Assembly: GCA_003455565.1 (NCBI GenBank)
Contig: DMQW01000357.1
Location: 1-8,142, forward strand
Source: Limisphaerales bacterium
Lineage (GTDB): Bacteria > Verrucomicrobiota > Verrucomicrobiia > Limisphaerales > UBA11358
Direction of reading: 5' to 3'
Length of the DNA: 8,142 nt
Shown here: positions 1-6,729 of the stretch, one piece after another
Layout: each line of letters begins with the position of its first letter
Numbering within the stretch: the first letter of the stretch is position 1
Translations under genes and position numbers: made by a program
The notes under the pieces: generated by a model
The model's database searches: none
What the model was told of the DNA's origin: nothing
The model's input: the letters and a program-made list of their open reading frames with translations, nothing else

Positions 1-12
1 TATAAGAGACAG
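1..12 (+). other. Residual Nextera/Tn5 mosaic-end adapter
   Basis: The first 12 bases, TATAAGAGACAG, are identical to the 3' end of the 19-base Tn5 mosaic-end adapter (AGATGTGTATAAGAGACAG) used in Nextera libraries. An exact match at the extreme edge of the window is best explained as untrimmed adapter at a contig end, not genomic DNA. Genomic sequence probably begins at base 13. Bases 13-57 hold no recognisable feature. Confidence 0.85.
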
Positions 13-57
13 CCTTTTCGACGACGGACTGACCGATGAATCCCAATGGAATGCCGT

Positions 58-345
58 TTAGTATTTTGTTTTGTCAGGAAGCGCGACCAAGATCAATATG
101 CCAAGAAGCGAAAAAATCCCAAGAAGTCCCCATTCAGAACCATATCCTTTAGCCTTCGCGTAATGACGTAAGCCGACTATCAAGAGAAGGACACCTATCA
201 ACGAGCCAGCCGCTAACAGCGCAAACCACTCCGTGTGTTCTCCAGTCTTGGGGGCAAGGATACGACTTAAAGTCATGCAACCAATTTGAAGAATCAGTCC
301 TGGAATCCCGAAGGCCAAGCTTTTGCTTCTGTGTTGTGTGTTCAC
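58..345 (-). CDS. Small three-helix membrane protein, function unknown
   Basis: This is a 95-residue protein with three likely membrane helices at about residues 10-30, 41-59 and 72-90. A basic, glycine-rich loop after helix 2 (HYAKAKGYGSEWG, about 61-73) and a short charged tail (PDKTKY) are visible. Small hypothetical proteins with a YAKAKG...WGLLG...LPDK pattern are familiar to me from Verrucomicrobiota and Planctomycetota, but I know no function. The start is a GTG at 345 with no clear ribosome binding site; an internal ATG at residue 24 would lose the first helix. It lies 28 bp downstream of the sigma-factor gene on the same strand, so co-transcription is likely. A role as a membrane partner of that sigma factor is possible but is inference from position only. 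Confidence 0.7.
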   Translation of the reverse strand: MNTQHRSKSLAFGIPGLILQIGCMTLSRILAPKTGEHTEWFALLAAGSLIGVLLLIVGLRHYAKAKGYGSEWGLLGIFSLLGILILVALPDKTKY

Positions 346-373
346 AAATTTGATGTGGTTTGTAGCTGTCTAA

Positions 374-2083
374 CTACTGTGCGGCTCCGTTGGTTGTCTG
401 GGGAAGAAACATCTTCATCGCGCTGGCTTGCATATCAATCATGTCCAGCTGTTTTTGTTCGTAAGTTTTTAACTGCTCCGGTGTCAGGATGCCATCAAGA
501 GCTTTCACCTTGTCTTCCAAGGTTTGCTTTTGTGTTTCTATCAGCAACCCGACGAAATCGGGGTAATTCCCACTGGCGCGAGCATTGGCGATAGCCGCCT
601 TATTTTGCGGGGCGGATGCTTGGTTCAAATCCAGTTGATAAAGTGCGGCATGAGCTTTGTCCTGCTGTTCTTGCGAAAGATCCATTTCACCCGTCATCAT
701 CGTCACCTCTGCTTGAGCGCTGCTTTGGGCAGTGGAAATATTTTCAGCTTGTATGAAGTCGGGATAGTTTGCCAGTTGGTCGGGTGTGAGCAGCGCCTTG
801 ATTGCCGCATCTTCATTCAGCAAGGCGTTGGCAGCACCTTGCGCCTCCCCCGGCGTCTGTTTACCCAACATCGCATTCAAAGTCTGTTGAGAGCTAGCCT
901 CAATATTTTTGGTCATGATATCGCTGATGGCCTGAGCCTGGTCATCAGCCAGATGAAGTTTATCCTTCATGCGCTCAAGCTTGGCGAGGGCTGCCTTCTT
1001 CTTGAATTTCTCGGACATGGTTATTCCTTGCGCCATGGCATTGGTAAAATATGCAGGCATTGACCCGCTTTGCTGGGCGGCACTATTTTGCAATTTCGCC
1101 AATTCCTGCAAAGCTGTTTGCGCCTGCCCGGTTTGACCGCGAAGTTTTAGTAGTTCTAAATTATTTACCTTATTTTTTGCCAACTCCTCGGACAGGCTCG
1201 CCTGCCGGTTGGTTGCGGCATCGCGTTCCCTTTGCAACTGCTGGATTTGTTCGGTCAACGGTGCTTGCTGTTGCTTGAGCGTCTGCACTTCGACGCGGGC
1301 TTTGGCGACTTCCTTTGCTTCGTAAATGCCCGCGCCAACAGCGGCAATGAGCGCCGTGGTGATTAAAGATTTTTGGATGGTTGTCATAACAATGGTTTTG
1401 ATGGTTCCGTTTACAAGAGCGGTTACCGATGCCGCAACCGCCACACCTTTTGCGGTATTCGCAGAAATTATCACCGCCAAGCCCACCGGCGCGGCCTGCA
1501 CGGAGTTCGCCGCCACCGCGTCGGCAATCACCGTGGCCGTCAGCGTCACGCCGCGTTTCACAAAGATGGCGCGCAGTTTGTCCAGCGCCCGCGCCACGCG
1601 TTTCTGCGCCGCCCCTTCCTCCATCCGCAATGCCCCGGCGATTTCGCGGGCGGATTTATTTTCAAAGTAGCGCAGCACCAGCGCGGTGCGGTCGGTTTCG
1701 CTCAGTTCGTTCAACGCGTCATCCAGCAGCGGCGCGAGTTGCGCCCAAGCGTCAGTGTCGGGTTCGTTCAAAGTGGATTGCATGAAGGCCTCCTGTTCGC
1801 GGGCGTGGCGGCGGCGCCGGGTTTTGAGCGCATCCGCCGCCGCGTAACGCGTGGTGCGATACAGCCACGCGGAGAGAACGGTCTTCGGCCCGAGCGTGGC
1901 GGCTTTGCGCGCAAGGATGATGAACACGGCCTGCGTGATCTCCTCGGCCAGATGCGTGTCGCCCGTCTGCCGCACCGCCGCCGAGTGGACCAAGCTGAGG
2001 TGCCGTTCCACCAGCGCGGCAAAAGCCGGTTCGGACTGGCGGGCGGCGAATTCCCGCACCAGCGTCATGTCATCGCTCATCAT
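374..2083 (-). CDS. ECF sigma factor with fused membrane segment, coiled coil and two Spy-like repeats
   Basis: Residue numbers count from the GTG at 2086. Sigma region 2 spans about 8-92, including LAEEITQAVFIILARK (46-61) and the promoter-melting stretch LSAWLYRTTRYAAADALK (71-88). Region 4, the -35-binding helix-turn-helix, spans about 118-178 (LSETDRTALVLRYFE, REIAGALRMEEGAAQKRVAR). A typical ECF factor of about 190 residues would end here, but this one continues for 390 more. Next come an Ala/Val-rich hydrophobic stretch (about 182-228), a probable membrane helix (240-256), a coiled coil (about 258-335) and two copies of a helical unit ending in LTPDQLANY (433-441) and LTPEQLKTY (534-542). 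These resemble the LTxxQ motifs of Spy/CpxP periplasmic proteins. The arrangement suggests a membrane-tethered transcription factor with an extracytoplasmic sensing domain; function and target promoters are unknown. Starts are stacked (GTG 2086, ATG 2083, 2080, 2068); ATG 2083 is chosen because ATG is preferred. No good Shine-Dalgarno is visible. Confidence 0.9.
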   Translation of the reverse strand: MMSDDMTLVREFAARQSEPAFAALVERHLSLVHSAAVRQTGDTHLAEEITQAVFIILARKAATLGPKTVLSAWLYRTTRYAAADALKTRRRRHAREQEAFMQSTLNEPDTDAWAQLAPLLDDALNELSETDRTALVLRYFENKSAREIAGALRMEEGAAQKRVARALDKLRAIFVKRGVTLTATVIADAVAANSVQAAPVGLAVIISANTAKGVAVAASVTALVNGTIKTIVMTTIQKSLITTALIAAVGAGIYEAKEVAKARVEVQTLKQQQAPLTEQIQQLQRERDAATNRQASLSEELAKNKVNNLELLKLRGQTGQAQTALQELAKLQNSAAQQSGSMPAYFTNAMAQGITMSEKFKKKAALAKLERMKDKLHLADDQAQAISDIMTKNIEASSQQTLNAMLGKQTPGEAQGAANALLNEDAAIKALLTPDQLANYPDFIQAENISTAQSSAQAEVTMMTGEMDLSQEQQDKAHAALYQLDLNQASAPQNKAAIANARASGNYPDFVGLLIETQKQTLEDKVKALDGILTPEQLKTYEQKQLDMIDMQASAMKMFLPQTTNGAAQ

Positions 2084-2179
2084 CACCTATACATGGCCGC
2101 AGAACGGGGAACCGGACAATGTTTTTTTGAAAATAAACCATCAAGACGTCATGGCGCAAAGAATCCTGATTGTCGTGCT

Positions 2180-2291
2180 GTGCCGGGCGATGTCTTAATC
2201 GTAATCCTACTCTTAATCCTAATCGGGGTTGAAGAGAGATTACGATTACGATGAGGATTAAGATTAAGACGACAAGACACTGCCCGGCGCA
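2180..2291. repeat. Large imperfect inverted repeat made of GATTAN hexamers
   Basis: Two 32-base arms (2193-2224 and 2238-2269) are inverted copies with 27 of 32 positions matching, separated by 13 bases. Each arm is itself a run of 6-base units of the form GATTAC, GATTAA or GATGAG. A second, outer pair flanks them: GTGCCGGGC at 2180-2188 against GCCCGGCGC at 2283-2291, with unequal bulges of 4 and 13 bases. The whole could form a long hairpin or cruciform. It sits between the divergent sigma-factor and chaperone genes, so it is not a terminator for either. It resembles a dispersed intergenic repeat. Confidence 0.8.
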
Positions 2292-2300
2292 TTCCATTTT

Positions 2301-2330
2301 TTCGTGTGTTTCGTGTGTTTCGTGGTTCAA
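2301..2330. repeat. 9-bp tandem repeat (TTCGTGTGT), three units
   Basis: Two exact units of TTCGTGTGT (2301-2309, 2310-2318) are followed by a diverged third (TTCGTGGTT). On the opposite strand this reads as AACCACGAAACACACGAAA, a short intergenic repeat I recall seeing in many Verrucomicrobiota and related genomes. It lies 12 bp upstream of the chaperone ATG. An in-frame ATG at 2304 inside the repeat would add 13 residues (starting MCFVCFVV) to the chaperone. That extension is repeat-derived and not expected in Hsp70 proteins. Confidence 0.8.
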
Positions 2331-2342
2331 TCTGCGCCGCAC

Positions 2343-4277
2343 ATGAGCAAAATTGTCGGCATTGATCTGGGCACCACGAATTCACTCGTCGCCACCGTGG
2401 ATTCGGGCATCCCGCTGGTCATCGCGGACGCCCACGGCCAGCGGCTCACGCCGTCGGTCGTCCATTTTTCATCGGCGAATTCTGAAGCGGTTGTCGGCCA
2501 CGAAGCCAATCGCGTGCGCCTTTTGAAACCGGCGGAAACGGTTTATTCCGTGAAGCGTTTCATGGGCCGGCGCGGCGCGGACATTTCGCAGGAAGAAATG
2601 CTCGTGACGTATCCGGTCAAAGGCGACAACACCGGCGCGGTGACGATTCCCATTCACGGCAAAAACTTTTCGCCCGAGGAAATTTCCGCCGAGGTGCTGA
2701 AAAAATTAAAGCGTGATGCGGAAAATTATTTTGGCGAAGCCATCACGCGCGCGGTCATCACCGTGCCGGCGTATTTCAACGACGCGCAGCGCAACGCGAC
2801 CAAACGCGCGGGCGAACTTGCGGGCTTCACCGTGGAGCGCATCGTCAACGAACCGACCGCCGCCGCGCTGGCTTACGGTTTGGACAAGCTGAAGGAGAAA
2901 TCAAAGATCGCGGTTTATGATTTGGGTGGCGGCACGTTCGACCTTTCGATTCTGGAATTGAACGAAGGTGTTTTCCAAGTGTTGTCCACGAACGGCAACA
3001 CGCGCCTCGGCGGTGATGATCTGGACAAGCGGCTGGTGGATTTTCTGGTGGAAAAAATCACCGCCCGCAGCGGACTGGATTTGAAATCTGAAATTGCAAA
3101 TTTCAAATCGCAAAAGCTCCCCATTCTCGCGCGCATCCGCGAGACGGCGGAGCTGGCGAAAATCAAATTGTCCATGGAAACTGAAGCGGAAATCGCGCTG
3201 CCATTTCTCACGCCGGATTTTTCGTTCAGCTATAAGCTCACGCGCGCCGAACTGGAAAATCTGACGTGCGACATCATCGCCCGCACGCGGCCGCATTGCC
3301 TGCGCGCGCTGGCGGACGCGAAACTTGAAGCGAAGAATCTGGATCAAATCATTCTTGTCGGCGGCCAGACGCGGATGCCGATGGTGCGAAAATTTGTCGG
3401 TGAACTTTTCGGCTGTGCGGACTTTGAAGAAACGCGCGGCGGACTGCGCCTCGGCGGCAATTTTCACAAAGCCAGCGGCCCGCAACTGAACACGTCGCAG
3501 AATCCCGACGAGGCCGTGGCGCTGGGCGCGGCGATTCAGGCGGAGATTTTGAGCGGCGGTTTCAAAAATGTTCTGCTGCTCGACGTCACGCCGTTGTCGC
3601 TCGGCCTGGAAACTTTTGGCGGCCTGATGAATGTTTTGATTCCGCGCAACTCGACGATTCCGCTCAAGGCGGGCGAGCTGTTCACGACGGCGATGGACAA
3701 CCAGCGCAACATGCTCATCCACGTTTTGCAGGGCGAACGCGAACGCGCGAAGGACAATTGGAGTCTCGGCAAATTCACGGTTGATTTCGAGGCCGCGCCG
3801 CGCGGTGTGCCGCGCGTGGGCGTGCAGTTTGAAATTGATGCGAACGGAATTTTGCACGTCCTCGCCCGCGACACGAGGACGGGCAAAGAGAAAATTGTGG
3901 AGATGAAATCCGCCGTGGACGTGGACGATGCGGCGGTGCAGCAGATGGTCGAGGAATCGGTGGAACACGCGTTCGAGGATCTAGCCGCGCGCCGCTGGGT
4001 CGAGGCGAAGTTGAAAGCGAAGGAAACTTTGGCCGCGACCAAAAAGGCAACCACGGATTACACGGATGAAATTGAAAGTGATTACCGCGAGAAAATTGAA
4101 TTCACCGCACGCGAAGTGGAATCAGTTTTGGCTACGGAAAATTCCAGCGGTTCCGGCGATTTGAAAAAGCTGCAATCAGCCGTTGCCAGCCTGGACGAAG
4201 CCACGAAGCCGCTGGCGGATTTTCTGATGGACAAGGCGATGGCGGCGATGCTGCGAAAACGCGGGCTGATTCAGTGA
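2343..4277 (+). CDS. dnaK: Hsp70 family chaperone (DnaK/HscA-like)
   Basis: This is a 644-residue ATP-dependent cytoplasmic protein-folding chaperone. The ATPase domain shows phosphate-1 GIDLGTTNS (6-14), the lysine of SVKRFMG (K71), VITVPAYFNDAQR (138-150), phosphate-2 VYDLGGGTFD (191-200) and adenosine motif ILVGGQTRMP (337-346). The interdomain linker is LLLDVTPLSLG (411-421). The substrate-binding domain follows to about 520, then a helical lid ending in LRKRGLIQ. AAIQAEIL (396-403) and GLETFGGL (421-428) lean towards HscA, but no iscU, hscB or ferredoxin gene is nearby, and neither grpE nor dnaJ is present. DnaK-like therefore remains the safer name. Relative to E. coli DnaK, about 8 residues are added near 248-261 and about 22 near 358-386. 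ATG 2343 is chosen because it begins MSKIVGIDLGTTNS. No Shine-Dalgarno is visible. Confidence 0.93.
   Translation: MSKIVGIDLGTTNSLVATVDSGIPLVIADAHGQRLTPSVVHFSSANSEAVVGHEANRVRLLKPAETVYSVKRFMGRRGADISQEEMLVTYPVKGDNTGAVTIPIHGKNFSPEEISAEVLKKLKRDAENYFGEAITRAVITVPAYFNDAQRNATKRAGELAGFTVERIVNEPTAAALAYGLDKLKEKSKIAVYDLGGGTFDLSILELNEGVFQVLSTNGNTRLGGDDLDKRLVDFLVEKITARSGLDLKSEIANFKSQKLPILARIRETAELAKIKLSMETEAEIALPFLTPDFSFSYKLTRAELENLTCDIIARTRPHCLRALADAKLEAKNLDQIILVGGQTRMPMVRKFVGELFGCADFEETRGGLRLGGNFHKASGPQLNTSQNPDEAVALGAAIQAEILSGGFKNVLLLDVTPLSLGLETFGGLMNVLIPRNSTIPLKAGELFTTAMDNQRNMLIHVLQGERERAKDNWSLGKFTVDFEAAPRGVPRVGVQFEIDANGILHVLARDTRTGKEKIVEMKSAVDVDDAAVQQMVEESVEHAFEDLAARRWVEAKLKAKETLAATKKATTDYTDEIESDYREKIEFTAREVESVLATENSSGSGDLKKLQSAVASLDEATKPLADFLMDKAMAAMLRKRGLIQ
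3078..3109. repeat. Perfect 10-bp palindrome inside dnaK, resembling an intergenic repeat
   Basis: GATTTGAAAT (3078-3087) and ATTTCAAATC (3100-3109) are perfect inverted copies separated by 12 bases. The AT-rich TTTGAAATCTGAAATT wording stands out against GC-rich flanks. I recall similar sequence as a dispersed repeat in this phylum. It encodes residues 246-255, within the region where this Hsp70 is about 8 residues longer than E. coli DnaK. Confidence 0.7.
4049..4067. repeat. CACGGATTA-type repeat fragment inside dnaK
   Basis: AACCACGGATTACACGGAT contains CACGGAT twice at a 9-base spacing. It matches the wording of an intergenic repeat I recall as common in Verrucomicrobiota, whose translated form is TTDYTD. 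Here it is in frame and encodes residues 570-575 of the chaperone lid. Chance similarity is possible for so short a stretch. Confidence 0.55.
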
Positions 4278-4405
4278 GCGGTTCCCGGCGGACGGTTGAA
4301 GAGCCAAAACAGCGCGATGGTCACCAACACAAGAATCGCCCCGAAAAAAAACGTAAAGAAGCGGATTTGCTTTTGATGTGGTGTAGGTTTTCTTTTATGC
4401 CTCAC
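4271..4405 (-). CDS. Putative 44-residue single-helix membrane protein
   Basis: Reading the minus strand from a GTG at 4405 gives 44 residues: a basic N-terminus (MRHKRKPTPHQKQIR), one strongly hydrophobic helix at about residues 16-36 (FFTFFFGAILVLVTIALFWLF), and a short tail NRPPGTAH. The charge pattern predicts the N-terminus in the cytoplasm. The gene starts 44 bp after the DUF554 stop codon on the same strand, suggesting one transcript. Its last 7 bases overlap the end of the convergent dnaK. An in-frame TAA lies about 11 codons upstream with no ATG between, so GTG is the only plausible start. No Shine-Dalgarno is apparent. The function is unknown; the basic-then-hydrophobic composition argues that it is a real gene and not random sequence. 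Confidence 0.55.
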   Translation of the reverse strand: MRHKRKPTPHQKQIRFFTFFFGAILVLVTIALFWLFNRPPGTAH

Positions 4406-4449
4406 GAGCTTAAAGTATTGCCGGACAGTTTAATCTACAAATAGTTTTT

Positions 4450-5172
4450 TTAACCTAGGAAACGCGCCAGCAACGGCGCGAGGGCAAGCGCGGGCAAATA
4501 ATTGGCCAGTTCCACGCGACGCACTTCCAGAATCACCAGCACCATCGCGCAGACAATAATGCCGGCGGCGAGGTTGACGGAGCCGATGAGCGCGAGCAGC
4601 TCCAACCACGGACGCGCGCCGGAATGGACGGCCAGGGTCAAGCCGTTCAGAAAAAGATAAACGGGAACCGCCGCCAGCGCCGCCGGCCAGCGAAATATTT
4701 TTACAAAACTCATCATGGCCAGCGCGTCCATGACGGCCTTGACCGCGAGCAGATAAAAATAGCCGGACAAGCCGTCCGCCACCGCGCCGACAATGCCGAG
4801 CGGCGCGGCGCAAAACAGAATGGTCGCGGCCAGAAAACCGTCCGCCGGTTGGCCGGGCGGATTTTTCTGCGCGGCGGCCAGCAAACCCGAAGCGTGGCGA
4901 CCGAGACGGTTGGAAATTTTCTGGAGACGTAAAATTTTGCCGAGCCAGTTACCGAGAACGACGGCGAGCGCGGCGAGAAAAAGCTGTTTCAACCCGGACG
5001 CAAAAGTTCCGTGGACATTTTCCCAGACCAGCCGCAGTCCGTAGAAAGCCGTGGCGGCGGCGAGCGCGGACTTGAAAAAACTCTGCGGGCGCACGGCGGG
5101 CGGGCGGTGCCGCACGAGTCCGAAAAGTGCGCCGAGCAGGATGCCGAAGGCGTTAAGAAATGCGCCGATCAC
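4450..5172 (-). CDS. DUF554 family membrane protein (YqgA/YdfK-like)
   Basis: This 240-residue, very hydrophobic protein has about six to seven predicted membrane helices. It opens with IGAFLNAFGILLGALFG (2-18), matching the start of E. coli YqgA (IGPFINASAVLLGGVLG). The family signature appears at ILFCAAPLGIVGAVADGLSG (118-137), followed by LLAVKAVMDALAMMSF (141-156), again parallel to YqgA (VLFCASGTGIFGSMNEGMTG, then AKSFLDFFTAM). It ends with the typical NYLPALALAPLL (224-235). The length matches the family (about 220-245). DUF554 proteins are inner-membrane proteins of unknown function, possibly transporters. The start is GTG 5172, with no Shine-Dalgarno. It is divergent from the transporter gene across 143 bp and likely co-transcribed with the 44-residue protein downstream. 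Confidence 0.88.
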   Translation of the reverse strand: MIGAFLNAFGILLGALFGLVRHRPPAVRPQSFFKSALAAATAFYGLRLVWENVHGTFASGLKQLFLAALAVVLGNWLGKILRLQKISNRLGRHASGLLAAAQKNPPGQPADGFLAATILFCAAPLGIVGAVADGLSGYFYLLAVKAVMDALAMMSFVKIFRWPAALAAVPVYLFLNGLTLAVHSGARPWLELLALIGSVNLAAGIIVCAMVLVILEVRRVELANYLPALALAPLLARFLG

Positions 5173-5315
5173 GCGCCGATTGTGTCGCGCAGGCAGGTCG
5201 AAACGAAGAAAAAATTTCCCTTCGCAAACGGGGCGTCTTAATGTTCCGCCTTGAAATACCGGTTCGCCGGCCGTTCTCCCGTGACGGCGAGGCCGGTGTC
5301 ACCCGCAAAAATTAA

Positions 5316-6596
5316 ATGAGCACCGCAAAAGATGTTTCCCGGAATCCGTGGTTGTGGATTCCCACGCTTTACCTGGCAGAAGGATTGCCGAACGTCCTCG
5401 TCGCCTCGGTGTCGGTCGTGTTCTACAAAAATCTGGGCGTGTCGAACGCGGCCATCGCGTTTTACACGGGCTGGCTGTATCTGCCGTGGGTCATCAAGCC
5501 GCTGTGGAGTCCGGTGGTGGATCTGCTTAAAACGCGGCGGCAATGGATTTGGGCGACGCAATTTCTCCTCGGCGCGGGACTGGCGGGCGTGGCGCTGACG
5601 ATCCCTGCGCCGCACTTTTTCCAATTGACGCTCGCCTTTTTCTGGCTGCTGTCGTTCAGCTCCGCCACGCACGACATCGCGGCGGATGGTTTCTATATGC
5701 TGGCGACGACGGAACGCGAACAGTCGTTTTTCGTCGGCATCCGCAATACGGCTTATCGCGTGGCGACAATTCTCGCTCAAGGCGAACTCGTGAGTCTCGC
5801 CGGAACAATCCATGAACGCACCGGCAATTATGTGTTCGCGTGGTCAATGGCCTTCGCACTCGTCGCCGGAATTTTTTTATGCTTCGGCGTTTATCACTGG
5901 TTTATTTTGCCGCGTCCGGCCGCCGATCAGTCAAAGGGCATTGCCTCGCCAGAAAATTTCTGCGCGGAATTTTTCAAAACTTTCGGGACGTTTTTTCAGA
6001 AACCTAAAATTGTCGTGCTGCTCTTATTTCTGCTGCTTTACCGGCTCGGCGAGGCGCAACTCGTGAAAATGGTTCAATTATTTTTGCTCGACCCGCGCGC
6101 TTCGGGTGGACTCGGTTTAACAGACCAACAACTCGGTTTGATTTACGGCAAGGCCGGCATTATCGCGCTGATATTAGGCGGATTGCTCGGCGGATTTGTC
6201 GTGGCGCGGCACGGCTTGAAATTCTGGCTGTGGCCGATGCTGCTGGCGATTCATCTGCCGGACGCGGTTTTCATCTGGCTCGCCTACGCACAGCCGGAAA
6301 ATTTATTCGCCATCGGCGCGGGCGTCGCCGTCGAACAATTTGGTTACGGCTTCGGCTTCACGGCGTTCATGCTTTACATGATCCACATCGCGCGCGGCGA
6401 ACATCAGACGGCGCACTACGCCATCTGCACCGGCTTCATGGCGCTGGGCATGATGCTGCCGGGAATGTGGAGCGGCTGGTTGCAGGAACAGCTCGGCTAC
6501 CAACATTTTTTTTTGTGGGTGATTCTCGCGACGATTCCGAGTTTCATCGTCGCAACCAAAATTCCGCTCGAAGCCGGGTTTGGGAAAAGGAATTGA
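5316..6596 (+). CDS. Major facilitator transporter, AmpG/PAT-like
   Basis: This is a 426-residue inner-membrane transporter with about 12 predicted helices. The N-terminus NPWLWIPTLYLAEGLPN (10-26) and KPLWSPVVDLLKTRRQW (61-77), an MFS motif-A-like loop, are characteristic. The stretch SSATHDIAADGFYM (115-128) corresponds to the conserved D-I-x-x-D segment of the AmpG/SLC33 (PAT) group, and EQFGYGFGFTAFMLYM (340-355) to the AmpG helix after the central region. AmpG proteins import GlcNAc-anhydroMurNAc muropeptides for cell-wall recycling. The substrate here cannot be read from sequence, and no muropeptide-recycling gene is adjacent, so a sugar or other glycan substrate is equally possible. 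ATG 5316 follows an AT-rich stretch (AAAAATTAA) with no Shine-Dalgarno. The stop codon lies inside an inverted repeat. Confidence 0.88.
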   Translation: MSTAKDVSRNPWLWIPTLYLAEGLPNVLVASVSVVFYKNLGVSNAAIAFYTGWLYLPWVIKPLWSPVVDLLKTRRQWIWATQFLLGAGLAGVALTIPAPHFFQLTLAFFWLLSFSSATHDIAADGFYMLATTEREQSFFVGIRNTAYRVATILAQGELVSLAGTIHERTGNYVFAWSMAFALVAGIFLCFGVYHWFILPRPAADQSKGIASPENFCAEFFKTFGTFFQKPKIVVLLLFLLLYRLGEAQLVKMVQLFLLDPRASGGLGLTDQQLGLIYGKAGIIALILGGLLGGFVVARHGLKFWLWPMLLAIHLPDAVFIWLAYAQPENLFAIGAGVAVEQFGYGFGFTAFMLYMIHIARGEHQTAHYAICTGFMALGMMLPGMWSGWLQEQLGYQHFFLWVILATIPSFIVATKIPLEAGFGKRN

Positions 6597-6668
6597 ACCA
6601 CCAGGAAACCAAGCAACGCAGGGGCGCTTTTATTTCAGAACTTTGTTTCTTTGTTCCTTGGTTGTTCA
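6594..6668. repeat. Imperfect inverted repeat of ACCAAG type, possible terminator
   Basis: The arm at 6594-6621 (TGAACCACCAGGAAACC...) and the arm at 6641-6668 are inverted copies, matching at about three quarters of positions with small gaps, around a 19-base loop. The wording (ACCAAG/AGGAAAC units) resembles another dispersed intergenic repeat. The left arm contains the transporter's TGA stop codon (6594-6596). A fold in the RNA could end or protect the transcript, but there is no clean U-run, so terminator function is speculative. Confidence 0.6.
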
Positions 6669-6729
6669 AAATCCGCTTCGGAAAAGAATTGCTTTGAACG
6701 TGCGAAACTTTCCAGAATCATAGTCCATT

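Noticed and set aside
1373..2254. Long plus-strand open frame antisense to the sigma factor
   Set aside because: Its translation is Arg/His-rich low-complexity sequence with no family motif, and the opposite strand encodes an unmistakable sigma factor.
2304..2342. Upstream ATG that would extend the chaperone by 13 residues
   Set aside because: The extension is encoded by the 9-bp intergenic repeat, whereas ATG 2343 gives the normal Hsp70 N-terminus.
2901..3968. Long minus-strand open frame (355 codons) antisense to dnaK
   Set aside because: Composition is typical of a shadow of a GC-rich gene, and the sense strand carries all Hsp70 motifs.
5238..5813. Minus-strand open frame antisense to the start of the transporter
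   Set aside because: Charged, Arg-rich translation without motifs; it lies opposite well-conserved transporter helices.
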